Part shown: one piece after another, positions 1-5,879 of the stretch | Numbering within the stretch: position 1 is the first letter of the stretch | Layout: the number at the start of each line of letters is the position of its first letter | NCBI GenBank assembly: GCA_964481435.1 | Contig: CAYZTH010000008.1 | Span: forward strand, 1-28,108 | From: JAPLYB01 sp964481435 | GTDB lineage: Archaea > Nanobdellota > Nanobdellia > Pacearchaeales > UBA284 | Length of the DNA: 28,108 bases | Reading direction: 5' to 3' | The notes under the pieces: model-generated | What the model was told of the DNA's origin: nothing | What the model saw: the letters and a program-made list of their open reading frames with translations, nothing else | Databases searched by the model: none | Position numbers and translations under genes: made by a program

Positions 1-40
1 AATCTTGTGCTCAGCACCCCAGCCTAAAGGCTGGAGATTT
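1..40. repeat. tandem hairpins at the left edge
   Basis: Two adjacent inverted repeats are visible. GTGC-TCA-GCAC lies at 7-17 and CCAGCC-TAAA-GGCTGG at 19-34, followed by a T-rich stretch. The first belongs to a GTGC/GCAC palindrome family seen elsewhere in this window. The second resembles the hairpin ends of IS200/IS605-type elements or a terminator of a gene lying to the left. No transposase or TnpB reading frame is visible because the window starts here, so the origin is open. Confidence 0.5.
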
Positions 41-54
41 CTTTCTAGTTAAAA

Positions 55-852
55 ATGACAAGCAGGCTTATTGGAACAGGAAAATATCAAGTTGGCAGGG
101 AGGTTACAGAAAAAATAGCCCTAGCTACAACTACTTTTTACAATCCAGATAAACCAAGCGATAGAGTTAGAGCAAGTATCGCTGTGGGAACAATCAGAAC
201 TGCTTATGATTGTGGAATTAATGTTTCTGTTGTTGATGGTGGCTCTTTTCCTGAATTTTTAAGGGATATTGAAAGATATGCGACAATCATCCCAGAAGCC
301 CGAGGATCAACAATGGGCAAAGGAAGAAGACAGGTAATAACCGCACTCCCCTCTGCAAGACCAGTACATGCATGGAGCGAACCAGAGAAAAAAAGACTTA
401 TGAGATATCTGGGTTATTGCGCTCTCCAAATACTTGAAGGAAAAACCGATTTTGTTGTTCCTGGAAGAATATCTTTGAATTCTTATCCCACTGCGCAGCA
501 ACATGCTGAAAAATTAGGCAATATTATTTTTGGCGATATAACTGAAACAAGAGCCTTAGATTTATTAGATATATGGTTTGGACCTAAAATGTGGAAAAAA
601 GAATTAACAGACTTATGCTTCTTGCAGTATGATGGAAGATTAGGGGATAGGTGGGAAACACTTCCCGTCGCAGTTATGAATGCTATAATTGCAGGCCATA
701 ATGTTCTTGGAGTAAAAGTTCCTTATAGAAATGACCCTAGACAAACAGAAATAGAGGAACACGATGTAGGTTTCCATATTAAAAGATTAGAACAATTGAA
801 TAATCTTGTTCCAGCAATCAAGCAGTATTGGGCAGAACGTCATGCTGCTTAG
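55..852 (+). CDS. probable GT-A-fold glycosyltransferase-like protein
   Basis: This encodes a 265-residue soluble protein without signal peptide or membrane segment. The N-terminal half has the rhythm of a nucleotide-sugar transferase: a beta strand IALATTTFY, an arginine-rich turn, then a strand ending VSVVDGGS (about residues 57-64), where GT-A enzymes read the DxG/S nucleotide loop. A GKGRRQ segment follows at about 88-93. WSEPEKK and DFVVPGR at about 107-140 resemble a second strand set seen in predicted archaeal nucleotide-diphospho-sugar transferases. I see no clear DxD metal motif. Substrate and product cannot be inferred. It converges on the next gene with 24 bp between stops. The assignment rests on motif resemblance only; an orphan with another Rossmann-like fold is the alternative. 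Confidence 0.5.
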   Translation: MTSRLIGTGKYQVGREVTEKIALATTTFYNPDKPSDRVRASIAVGTIRTAYDCGINVSVVDGGSFPEFLRDIERYATIIPEARGSTMGKGRRQVITALPSARPVHAWSEPEKKRLMRYLGYCALQILEGKTDFVVPGRISLNSYPTAQQHAEKLGNIIFGDITETRALDLLDIWFGPKMWKKELTDLCFLQYDGRLGDRWETLPVAVMNAIIAGHNVLGVKVPYRNDPRQTEIEEHDVGFHIKRLEQLNNLVPAIKQYWAERHAA

Positions 853-876
853 TTAGAAGGATGCTTCTGTAAAAAT

Positions 877-1557
877 TTACCAGCGCCTTCCTCGTCCTCT
901 GCGCATCTTCCATTGTATATATCCAACACTCTCCCTTCTGCTAGGTGGTTCCCATCTTGGTTCATCGTGAAGTATTGAAGGGGGTGAGACAATCGGTGGC
1001 CCAATAGGAAGAGAAATTAAAGGGTCTGCGACTTGAGTTTCATCTTCTACATTGAAGCCGGCTAGGTAGTAGACTGAAACTAAAGAAAATTCATCAAATC
1101 TTCTTCCTTCTGCATACCTATTTAGATAATCTATTAGTGTTTGATGAGTTAGAGTATTTCTATTGGAGTAGCTGGCTAGATACAAATCGGCAGCAGTAAG
1201 GCCCCCGATATTACATATAACAAACCTTGGAACAAAAACTGTACCTACGCGCTCGCGGTCTTCTATGTGCTCCAATATGGTCGGTTTGTTTTTACCAAAT
1301 GGAACTCTTAAATCATCTTCAGACTTCGGGGCTTTTATGGATGCAAATACTCCATCTTTTTTTGTAAAAAATTCTTTAGTATCTCCAACAAAAAAGAACG
1401 CTCCCTCTCTCCTAAGAACATAATCTAAACGTCTCTTTTCTGCCATACGGTCATAGAACAAAAAATCTCCTTGAATTTGAGAGGCTAGACTCTTCCAAGA
1501 AGGGTTGCCTCTTAAAGAATACTCATTATAAACTCGCTCAAATCCTTCGGGAGGCAT
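877..1557 (-). CDS. hypothetical protein, 226 aa
   Basis: I do not recognise this family. The 226-residue product has no signal peptide or membrane helix. The middle (about residues 25-135) alternates hydrophobic strands with charged turns, including a GAFFFVGDTKEFF strand-turn. About residues 180-215 form a proline-rich stretch (PLISLPIGPPIVSPP). The C-terminus is strongly basic and tryptophan-containing (KMRRGRGRRW), a possible nucleic-acid contact. The start at 1557 is supported by a TATA-like TTAAAAAGG about 30 nt upstream on the minus strand, fitting a leaderless message. That element overlaps the promoter of the divergent tRNA-Ser gene. The open frame is intact and closes 24 bp from the end of the convergent neighbour. 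Confidence 0.6.
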   Translation of the reverse strand: MPPEGFERVYNEYSLRGNPSWKSLASQIQGDFLFYDRMAEKRRLDYVLRREGAFFFVGDTKEFFTKKDGVFASIKAPKSEDDLRVPFGKNKPTILEHIEDRERVGTVFVPRFVICNIGGLTAADLYLASYSNRNTLTHQTLIDYLNRYAEGRRFDEFSLVSVYYLAGFNVEDETQVADPLISLPIGPPIVSPPSILHDEPRWEPPSRRESVGYIQWKMRRGRGRRW

Positions 1558-1582
1558 TTTTCAATAAAATAGACAGTAAAAA

Positions 1583-1592
1583 CCTTTTTAAT
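1583..1592. promoter_or_regulatory. overlapping divergent TATA-like element
   Basis: The sequence CCTTTTTAAT is centred about 29 nt before the tRNA-Ser 5' end on the plus strand. Read on the minus strand (ATTAAAAAGG) it lies about 30 nt before the ATG at 1557. One AT-rich element may therefore set both start points. This is inferred from spacing only. Confidence 0.45.
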
Positions 1593-1615
1593 GATTATTA
1601 TACTCTAGTAGAGAT

Positions 1616-1755
1616 GCCCAGATGGGACAAAGGTACTCCGACGGTCTCGAAATCGTATGGGAACTAACGTTCCCCTTACAAGTCACCCCTTCTCAAAGGG
1701 ATTCAAGAGAACCGTTTTCCGCAAGGATATCCAGGTTCGATTCCTGGTCTGGGCG
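1616..1755 (+). tRNA. tRNA-Ser (CGA) with intron
   Basis: The acceptor arms GCCCAGA (1616-1622) and TCTGGGC (1748-1754) pair perfectly, with discriminator G at 1755. The T arm is CCAGG-TTCGATT-CCTGG. The D stem is GGA/TCC around an AAAGGTA loop. The anticodon stem is ACGGT (1641-1645) with ACCGT (1711-1715), giving a loop CU-CGA-A that reads UCG codons for serine. A long variable arm (about 1716-1730, TTCC-GCAA-GGA core) makes it a type II tRNA, as expected for Ser. An intron of about 58 nt interrupts the anticodon loop after position 37. CCA is not encoded. Confidence 0.93.
1652..1709 (+). other. tRNA-Ser intron (canonical 37/38 site)
   Basis: Restoring a normal seven-base anticodon loop requires removal of about 58 nt between A1651 and A1710. 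The intron can fold into two hairpins: GGGAAC-TAAC-GTTCCC (about 1659-1674) and CCCTT-CTCA-AAGGG (about 1687-1700). At the junction, CTC of the anticodon loop can pair with GAG at 1707-1709, and GAA with TTC at 1702-1704 leaving AA bulged. This is a relaxed rather than textbook bulge-helix-bulge for the archaeal splicing endonuclease. The exact cut sites may shift by one base in the A-run. Confidence 0.75.
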
Positions 1756-1802
1756 TTTTATTTTATTTAAGAATTAATAATAGTAAGTTAGAATTCAATT
1801 TC

Positions 1803-2288
1803 TTAGCCCGCGTATCTTGTATTAGAATTATCTTTGGGCTTTTCTTGAGCTTTGTTTTCTTGGCCTTTCTCTTGTACTTGGAATCTTGGCAAAGGAAAAT
1901 GTGGAGGAAGACCAATGTCTTCTTCGATTTCAAGGGCTTTTATGCTGCACCTAGATAATACCGTGTTCATCACTTCTAACCTGAATTCCTTTGGAAGTTG
2001 TTTTTTCTTCCAATCATCTATAATTTTTTTTGCTTGATTCTTCTCAACTAAAGAAATTATTCTGCCTTCAAAGACAACTTTAGCTATTTTTGGCTCATAA
2101 TCTATCTGAAATGAGAATCCTACATCAAGAGCTTCTTGATCCTTTATCTCAATTTTCTGTTCAGAAATATCTATAATATCTGTCTTAGTATTAACTTTTG
2201 TTATCCTTATGTCCTTGTTTTTTTCCTGACTTGATGCATCTACAAGGGTTTCTGCAAGAATCTTTTTTAATTTAAAACCGACTATCAT
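1803..2288 (-). CDS. conserved-looking hypothetical protein, 161 aa (SecB-like layout?)
   Basis: The 161-residue soluble protein starts with IVGFKLKKILAE. It continues through two beta-rich stretches (about residues 25-50 and 55-85, ending PKIAKVVFEGRIISL). Then come an amphipathic helix DWKKKQLPKEFRLEVMNTVLSRCSIKALEIEEDIG and a short LPPHFPLPRF segment. The last 25 residues are polar and probably disordered. The beta-meander, helix and proline motif order recalls SecB-type chaperones, but this is only a resemblance of layout and I would not name it. It lies 25 bp downstream of the PRC-barrel gene on the same strand and is probably co-transcribed. Confidence 0.65.
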   Translation of the reverse strand: MIVGFKLKKILAETLVDASSQEKNKDIRITKVNTKTDIIDISEQKIEIKDQEALDVGFSFQIDYEPKIAKVVFEGRIISLVEKNQAKKIIDDWKKKQLPKEFRLEVMNTVLSRCSIKALEIEEDIGLPPHFPLPRFQVQEKGQENKAQEKPKDNSNTRYAG

Positions 2289-2313
2289 CTTATAAAATAG
2301 AGAAACTCTCTTT

Positions 2314-2571
2314 TTATCTTATTTCCTCTTCTCCGATAACCACAAAGTCGCCTATTGCAAGAATTGCCGAGTAAGGCACAAGCAACCCGCCATCTTTTGC
2401 TTCTACGCTGAGAGATGCGGCATATGCTGTTGGTGAAGCTACTACGACGTGTATTAGCTCGCCACTCCTTGCTTCAAAAGAAAGATCTTTTACAAAACCA
2501 ATCTTTTTTCCCTCTTTTGTTACTACCAGTTTACCGAGGAGCTCTTTTGATGGTCTTTTTTCAAATGCCAT
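2314..2571 (-). CDS. PRC-barrel domain protein
   Basis: The 85-residue product is a single PRC-barrel. It opens with SKELLGKLVVTKEGKKIGFVKDLSFEARSGELIHVVV and closes with LLVPYSAILAIGDFVVIGEE, which is the family's conserved VPYSxIxxIGDxVxI ending. Stand-alone archaeal PRC-barrel proteins include the CdpB family, which takes part in SepF/FtsZ-based division. Others are of unknown role, so a division function is possible but not shown. The ATG at 2571 is preceded on the minus strand by TTTTAAATATAAC about 25 nt upstream, matching a leaderless start. It heads a likely two-gene unit with the 161-residue protein downstream. Confidence 0.85.
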   Translation of the reverse strand: MAFEKRPSKELLGKLVVTKEGKKIGFVKDLSFEARSGELIHVVVASPTAYAASLSVEAKDGGLLVPYSAILAIGDFVVIGEEEIR

Positions 2572-2641
2572 TTTTTGTTAGTGTTATATTTAAAACTGAT
2601 TTTCAAGAGATTTTTTGTTTATAAACTTTTCTCTTGCGCTC

Positions 2642-2658
2642 GAAAAACAAAGTTTTTC
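2642..2658 (-). terminator. possible terminator hairpin after the HD-domain gene
   Basis: GAAAAAC-AAA-GTTTTTC is a perfect 7-bp inverted repeat. Read on the minus strand it is embedded in T-rich sequence about 110 nt past the stop of the HD-domain gene. A terminator is a plausible reading. The rest of 2572-2767 holds only the promoter of the PRC-barrel gene and AT-rich sequence. Confidence 0.3.
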
Positions 2659-2767
2659 ATCAATTTTTTCAAATATACACGGGAAAGGAACTTTATAAAA
2701 TTAATTGGGGTATATTATATAGTATTCCTATAGGGGGCTGCTCTTCCAGGGAGGATATATAACCCTT

Positions 2768-4075
2768 CTATTGGGAAACTTCAACCCTCTGATAGACCCC
2801 AATATAATTTAATCGGGTAATAATCCTTCTTGTTTCATCAACTAGCTGAGTTATACCTGGAACTTCGTCATCTGTAATCTCTTCGAGAAGCTTGACCTTT
2901 CCTTTAAACAAAACAAAATTTGTAAGGGCGTTTCGCGGAGGGTTCAGATGTTCAACAACTACACTTCCAAGCTCTCTAATATTTCCTTTTTCTCTTTCTT
3001 TTCTTAATTCATCTATTTTTGTTAAGTCATATTCACGACCTATCTCCCTGAAAGGATCTCTGCATATCCAAAAAAAATCTTTGAAAAGTTTTTCTCCAAA
3101 CTTTGTTCTGAACCATTTTTCGAAGTCTTCATCGCCCCATTTCAGGGCCTCAGATAGAGAAAGTTCCTGGCCCTTGAGTGCTCTTGTCATAAAAGCCTCC
3201 TTGCTTCTATGCATAGGATTGTGATAAACTGTCTTGTACATCAGAGCTCTAAACTTCAGCAGTTTTGCCAGTAGTAGAGGGTTGTCAAAAACCCATTTAC
3301 CATCTACATATTTTATATTATTATATTGATCGAAAATACCTGGTACTCTTTGAAGCTGCCTTCTTTCGCGCCTGTCTTTTGTCTCTCTTTGTGATGCTGA
3401 AAAGAAATTATTTGAACTTACTCGGGTTTGATCTATTGCAAGATAGGAGATATTATCAACATCTAGGCCCTCCTTTGAATTTAACAACTGGCCAACAGGG
3501 CTGTTCCCCCGGATAGTTGCCACAAGGGATTTCACATTTAGGCCATACTTTGAAAGTATCTCTTTTATTTCAGAGGATTTATTTAATACATACTCTATCA
3601 AAGTTTCCTCTTCATAGTCTCCTGGCTTGAGCAATTTTCCTGTGTCTGAAAAGGGGAGCATGGCTGCATCGTGATAATTTGCTGCGAAAATTCCTCGCCT
3701 CCTTTGTCTTGTGCCAAATCCATTCCTAGTCAAAACTAAGTCCATCATGACCGCCGCAACAAGAGAGTGAAAATCTCTAGTTTGATCCTGGCAGGCGTTG
3801 TTTGAACTTGTCCCTACTATCCCCAACTGATGAACCCGTATGAGCCTGGATCGTACCACGTTGCTTAGAGAGTCCCTATATACCTCCCCATTAGGCTCAT
3901 CTGCGATTGCATATGAGAAATCAGTCCCATTCAGGATGAGAAAGGGGCCATCTAAATAATCTGTGCCGCTTTTATCTGGAAGATATACCAAATCTGGTGT
4001 GATTTGAACAATTTTTGGCTTAGCATTAAGTTTTTCTAATAACCCTGAAACACGTTTTTCCTCAATTCCTTTCAT
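2768..4075 (-). CDS. HD-domain phosphohydrolase-like protein (dNTPase-type)
   Basis: This is a 435-residue soluble protein. It shows a spaced H...HD...D set: H103 in QTRDFHSLVAAVMM, H135-D136 in AANYHDAAML, and D215 in YLAIDQTRV. These are the metal ligands of HD-superfamily phosphohydrolases. Downstream, about residues 280-300 read YKTVYHNPMHRSKEAFMTRAL, which resembles the TVY-H segment of SAMHD1/dGTPase-type enzymes. Activity on dNTPs is therefore a reasonable guess but unproven. A charged linker (QRETKDRRERRQLQR) lies between the two parts. The ATG at 4075 has a TTAAATA box about 26 nt upstream on the minus strand. It is transcribed away from the candidate origin and the orc1/cdc6 operon. 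Confidence 0.65.
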   Translation of the reverse strand: MKGIEEKRVSGLLEKLNAKPKIVQITPDLVYLPDKSGTDYLDGPFLILNGTDFSYAIADEPNGEVYRDSLSNVVRSRLIRVHQLGIVGTSSNNACQDQTRDFHSLVAAVMMDLVLTRNGFGTRQRRRGIFAANYHDAAMLPFSDTGKLLKPGDYEEETLIEYVLNKSSEIKEILSKYGLNVKSLVATIRGNSPVGQLLNSKEGLDVDNISYLAIDQTRVSSNNFFSASQRETKDRRERRQLQRVPGIFDQYNNIKYVDGKWVFDNPLLLAKLLKFRALMYKTVYHNPMHRSKEAFMTRALKGQELSLSEALKWGDEDFEKWFRTKFGEKLFKDFFWICRDPFREIGREYDLTKIDELRKEREKGNIRELGSVVVEHLNPPRNALTNFVLFKGKVKLLEEITDDEVPGITQLVDETRRIITRLNYIGVYQRVEVSQ

Positions 4076-4151
4076 TAATTCGTAACATTTAGGGGGTATT
4101 TAAGAATTATTGCAATAAAAGAGAAATCGCTTTATTTCTCCTTACGCAACC

Positions 4152-4177
4152 CCCTCCCCCCTATGCTTCTCATGGAG
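4152..4177 (-). promoter_or_regulatory. ORB-like origin recognition box, left
   Basis: Read on the minus strand it starts CTCCATGAGAAGCATAGGGG and continues into a G-rich run. It agrees with the right box at 16 of 26 positions, including TCCAT, GAA and AGG-GGG. This layout follows euryarchaeal ORBs (TTCCA...GAAA...GGGG). The G-string points away from the AT tract. Confidence 0.6.
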
Positions 4178-4290
4178 ATATCAAAAACATTTATAAACCG
4201 ACGAGGATTTTTTTATTCTTTTTTTTATTTATAAATATATATATTATATATTATATATATTATATTATTATATATTATATTATATATGTT

Positions 4291-4308
4291 TAGATAGATA
4301 GATAGATA
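4291..4308 (+). repeat. TAGA tetranucleotide repeat
   Basis: TAGA is repeated four times, plus a partial TA, directly after the A/T tract. It is a short tandem repeat inside the candidate unwinding region and may vary between strains. Confidence 0.8.
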
Positions 4309-4385
4309 ATTTTATTTTTGTAAGTGATTTTTGTTTTGTTGACGGGAAAAGAGAGAGAAAGGGAGAGAAAAAGTGAGAAAGGGAG

Positions 4386-4411
4386 TTCCATAGGAAATGA
4401 AGGTGGGTGTG
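4386..4411 (+). promoter_or_regulatory. ORB-like origin recognition box, right
   Basis: The box starts TTCCATAGGAAATGAAGGTG and ends in GGTGTG. It resembles the Pyrococcus-type ORB/mini-ORB pattern (TTCCA-GGAAA-GAAGGGGG). It faces the left box across the AT-rich tract in inverted orientation and sits 68 bp before the orc1/cdc6 start. Confidence 0.65.
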
Positions 4412-4428
4412 TCCTATTGAAGAACAAT

Positions 4429-4441
4429 AATATTTATAAAA
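4429..4441 (+). promoter_or_regulatory. TATA box and leader of the orc1/cdc6 operon
   Basis: AATATTTATAAAA is a good archaeal TATA box. Initiation about 25 nt later leaves a short leader carrying AGAGGAG (4464-4470), which sits 8 nt before the ATG at 4479. This message therefore probably uses a Shine-Dalgarno sequence, unlike most other genes here. Confidence 0.6.
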
Positions 4442-4478
4442 GAGTTTAGAGTTAGGTTTTTAGAGAGGAGAAGAATAA

Positions 4479-5810
4479 ATGACAAAAGAGACGAAAGCAC
4501 AAAAGAAAGAGGAGAGTGAGTTAGATAAAGCGAAGGGGGTGTTGACTCGAGAGGCAGGAAGAGAGAAAGAGGGTACAAGAAGCAGGGAGAAGCAAATCCA
4601 GCAAGGGGTTGATGATATCTTTAATTCTTTTATCAAACAGACTATTTTTAAGAATAAATTAGTTTTACAATCAAATTATACGCCTGATAATATTCTTCAT
4701 AGAGAGAAACAGATCAATCAGGTAGCGCCGATTATTGCTCCTTGCCTAAGGTTAGAGAGGCCTTCAAATCTTTTTCTTTATGGTCTAACTGGGACTGGTA
4801 AAACTCTTGTCATGAGCTATATAAAAAACCAGCTGTTAAAGAAAGCAGACGAACAGAAGATAACCTTATTGATGCCTTCTATAAATTGCAAGCTGAGAAA
4901 AGTAGCAGATACCGAGTATAGGATTCTTGCTGAGCTAATAAAAAAATTAGGAGGAAAAGTTGCTACAACTGGGCTTCCTACAGACCACTTATATAGAAAA
5001 TTTGTTGAATTAATAGATATTAAGAAACAGGTCGTAATCATTATCTTTGATGAGATTGACCAAGCTGTAAAGAGAATAGGTGATGAATTTTTATATAATT
5101 TTACAAGATTGAATACGGAATTGGTCTCTGCCCAGATATCTATAATCGGAATATCTAATGATATTAAGTTTCTAGATTCTTTGGATCCTAGAGTTAAAAG
5201 TTCATTAAGTGAGGAAGAGATATTTTTTGCCCCATACAATGCTCTACAGCTTCAGGACATCCTAAGAACTAGATCAGATGAGGCTTTCAAGAATGATGTA
5301 ATCTCTGATGGCGTCATTGAAAAATGCTCTGCCTACGCAGCCAGAGAGCATGGAGATGCAAGAAGGGCCTTAGACCTACTAAGGATCGCTGGAGAGCTGG
5401 TAGAGAGAGATAACAAGAAGAAAATTACTCTAGAGTATATTGATAGAGCCAAGGAAAAAATTGAAGCTGATAAAGTGTTGATGGCTGTTGAGAATCAGCC
5501 AAAGCAATTCCAGCTTGTTTTATTGTCCATATTGCAGTTATATAAAAAATCAATCAAAGACAACGAAGATAAGATCTTTACAGGAGATGCGTATAATCTC
5601 TATAGAGACTTATGTTTGAGGACAAATACAGAGGTCTTGACTCAGAGAAGAGTTGGAGATATAATCTCTGAATTTGATATGCTTGGATTGGTTAATGCAA
5701 AGGTGATAAGTAAGGGGAGATATGGGAGGACAAGAGAGATCCGTGTTGATTTGACTGAAGCACTTGGTGAGAAAATCAATGGTTTTTTAGTTAATTCACT
5801 GAATCTTTAG
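4479..5810 (+). CDS. cdc6: Orc1/Cdc6 replication initiator AAA+ ATPase
   Basis: The archaeal Orc1/Cdc6 protein binds origin boxes, opens DNA and recruits MCM. The 443-residue product has a charged, low-complexity N-terminal extension (about residues 1-45). The AAA+ domain follows: Walker A GLTGTGKT (about 102-109), Walker B IIIFDEID (about 187-194), sensor-1 IIGISND and sensor-2 HGDARRALDLL (about 291-301). The C-terminal winged helix (about 370-440) includes RRVGDIISEFDMLGLV and a KGRYGRTREI wing. Length is slightly above the usual 400 or so because of the N-terminal extension. It lies beside a candidate origin and 69 bp ahead of the Pol D small subunit gene, the arrangement known from Pyrococcus. 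The gene may autoregulate through the nearby ORB box. Confidence 0.96.
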   Translation: MTKETKAQKKEESELDKAKGVLTREAGREKEGTRSREKQIQQGVDDIFNSFIKQTIFKNKLVLQSNYTPDNILHREKQINQVAPIIAPCLRLERPSNLFLYGLTGTGKTLVMSYIKNQLLKKADEQKITLLMPSINCKLRKVADTEYRILAELIKKLGGKVATTGLPTDHLYRKFVELIDIKKQVVIIIFDEIDQAVKRIGDEFLYNFTRLNTELVSAQISIIGISNDIKFLDSLDPRVKSSLSEEEIFFAPYNALQLQDILRTRSDEAFKNDVISDGVIEKCSAYAAREHGDARRALDLLRIAGELVERDNKKKITLEYIDRAKEKIEADKVLMAVENQPKQFQLVLLSILQLYKKSIKDNEDKIFTGDAYNLYRDLCLRTNTEVLTQRRVGDIISEFDMLGLVNAKVISKGRYGRTREIRVDLTEALGEKINGFLVNSLNL

Positions 5811-5879
5811 TTGTTCGAGTATGAGTGAGTAAGTGCTGAACAAACCTAATTGGCCAGTTTAAGGCCTCCGGAGTTCGTT

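Larger units (their letters stand above)
4076..4478. other. candidate chromosomal replication origin (oriC)
   Basis: This 403-bp gap holds no gene but has origin architecture next to the initiator gene. An almost pure A/T tract (about 4207-4289), followed by a TAGA tetranucleotide repeat (4291-4308), is a likely duplex-unwinding element. It is flanked by two ORB-like boxes in inverted orientation, at 4152-4177 on the minus strand and 4386-4411 on the plus strand. A polypurine stretch at 4344-4385 contains GAGAAAGGGAG twice (4355-4365 and 4375-4385). A GAGAAAT/ATTTCTC inverted repeat lies at about 4121-4140. Archaeal origins are typically beside orc1/cdc6. Functional proof is lacking. Confidence 0.75.

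Noticed and set aside
2655..2680. TTGATGA on the minus strand as a C box of a C/D guide RNA
   Set aside because: No matching D box (CTGA) or second box pair was found at a suitable distance.
2725..2760. Additional ORB-like box near TTCCTATAGGGGG
   Set aside because: Only a short G-run and TTCC match; the remainder does not align with the two boxes at 4152 and 4386.
5850..5879. Upstream TTG start for the Pol D small subunit
   Set aside because: It lacks a ribosome site, whereas ATG 5880 has CCGGAG at good spacing.
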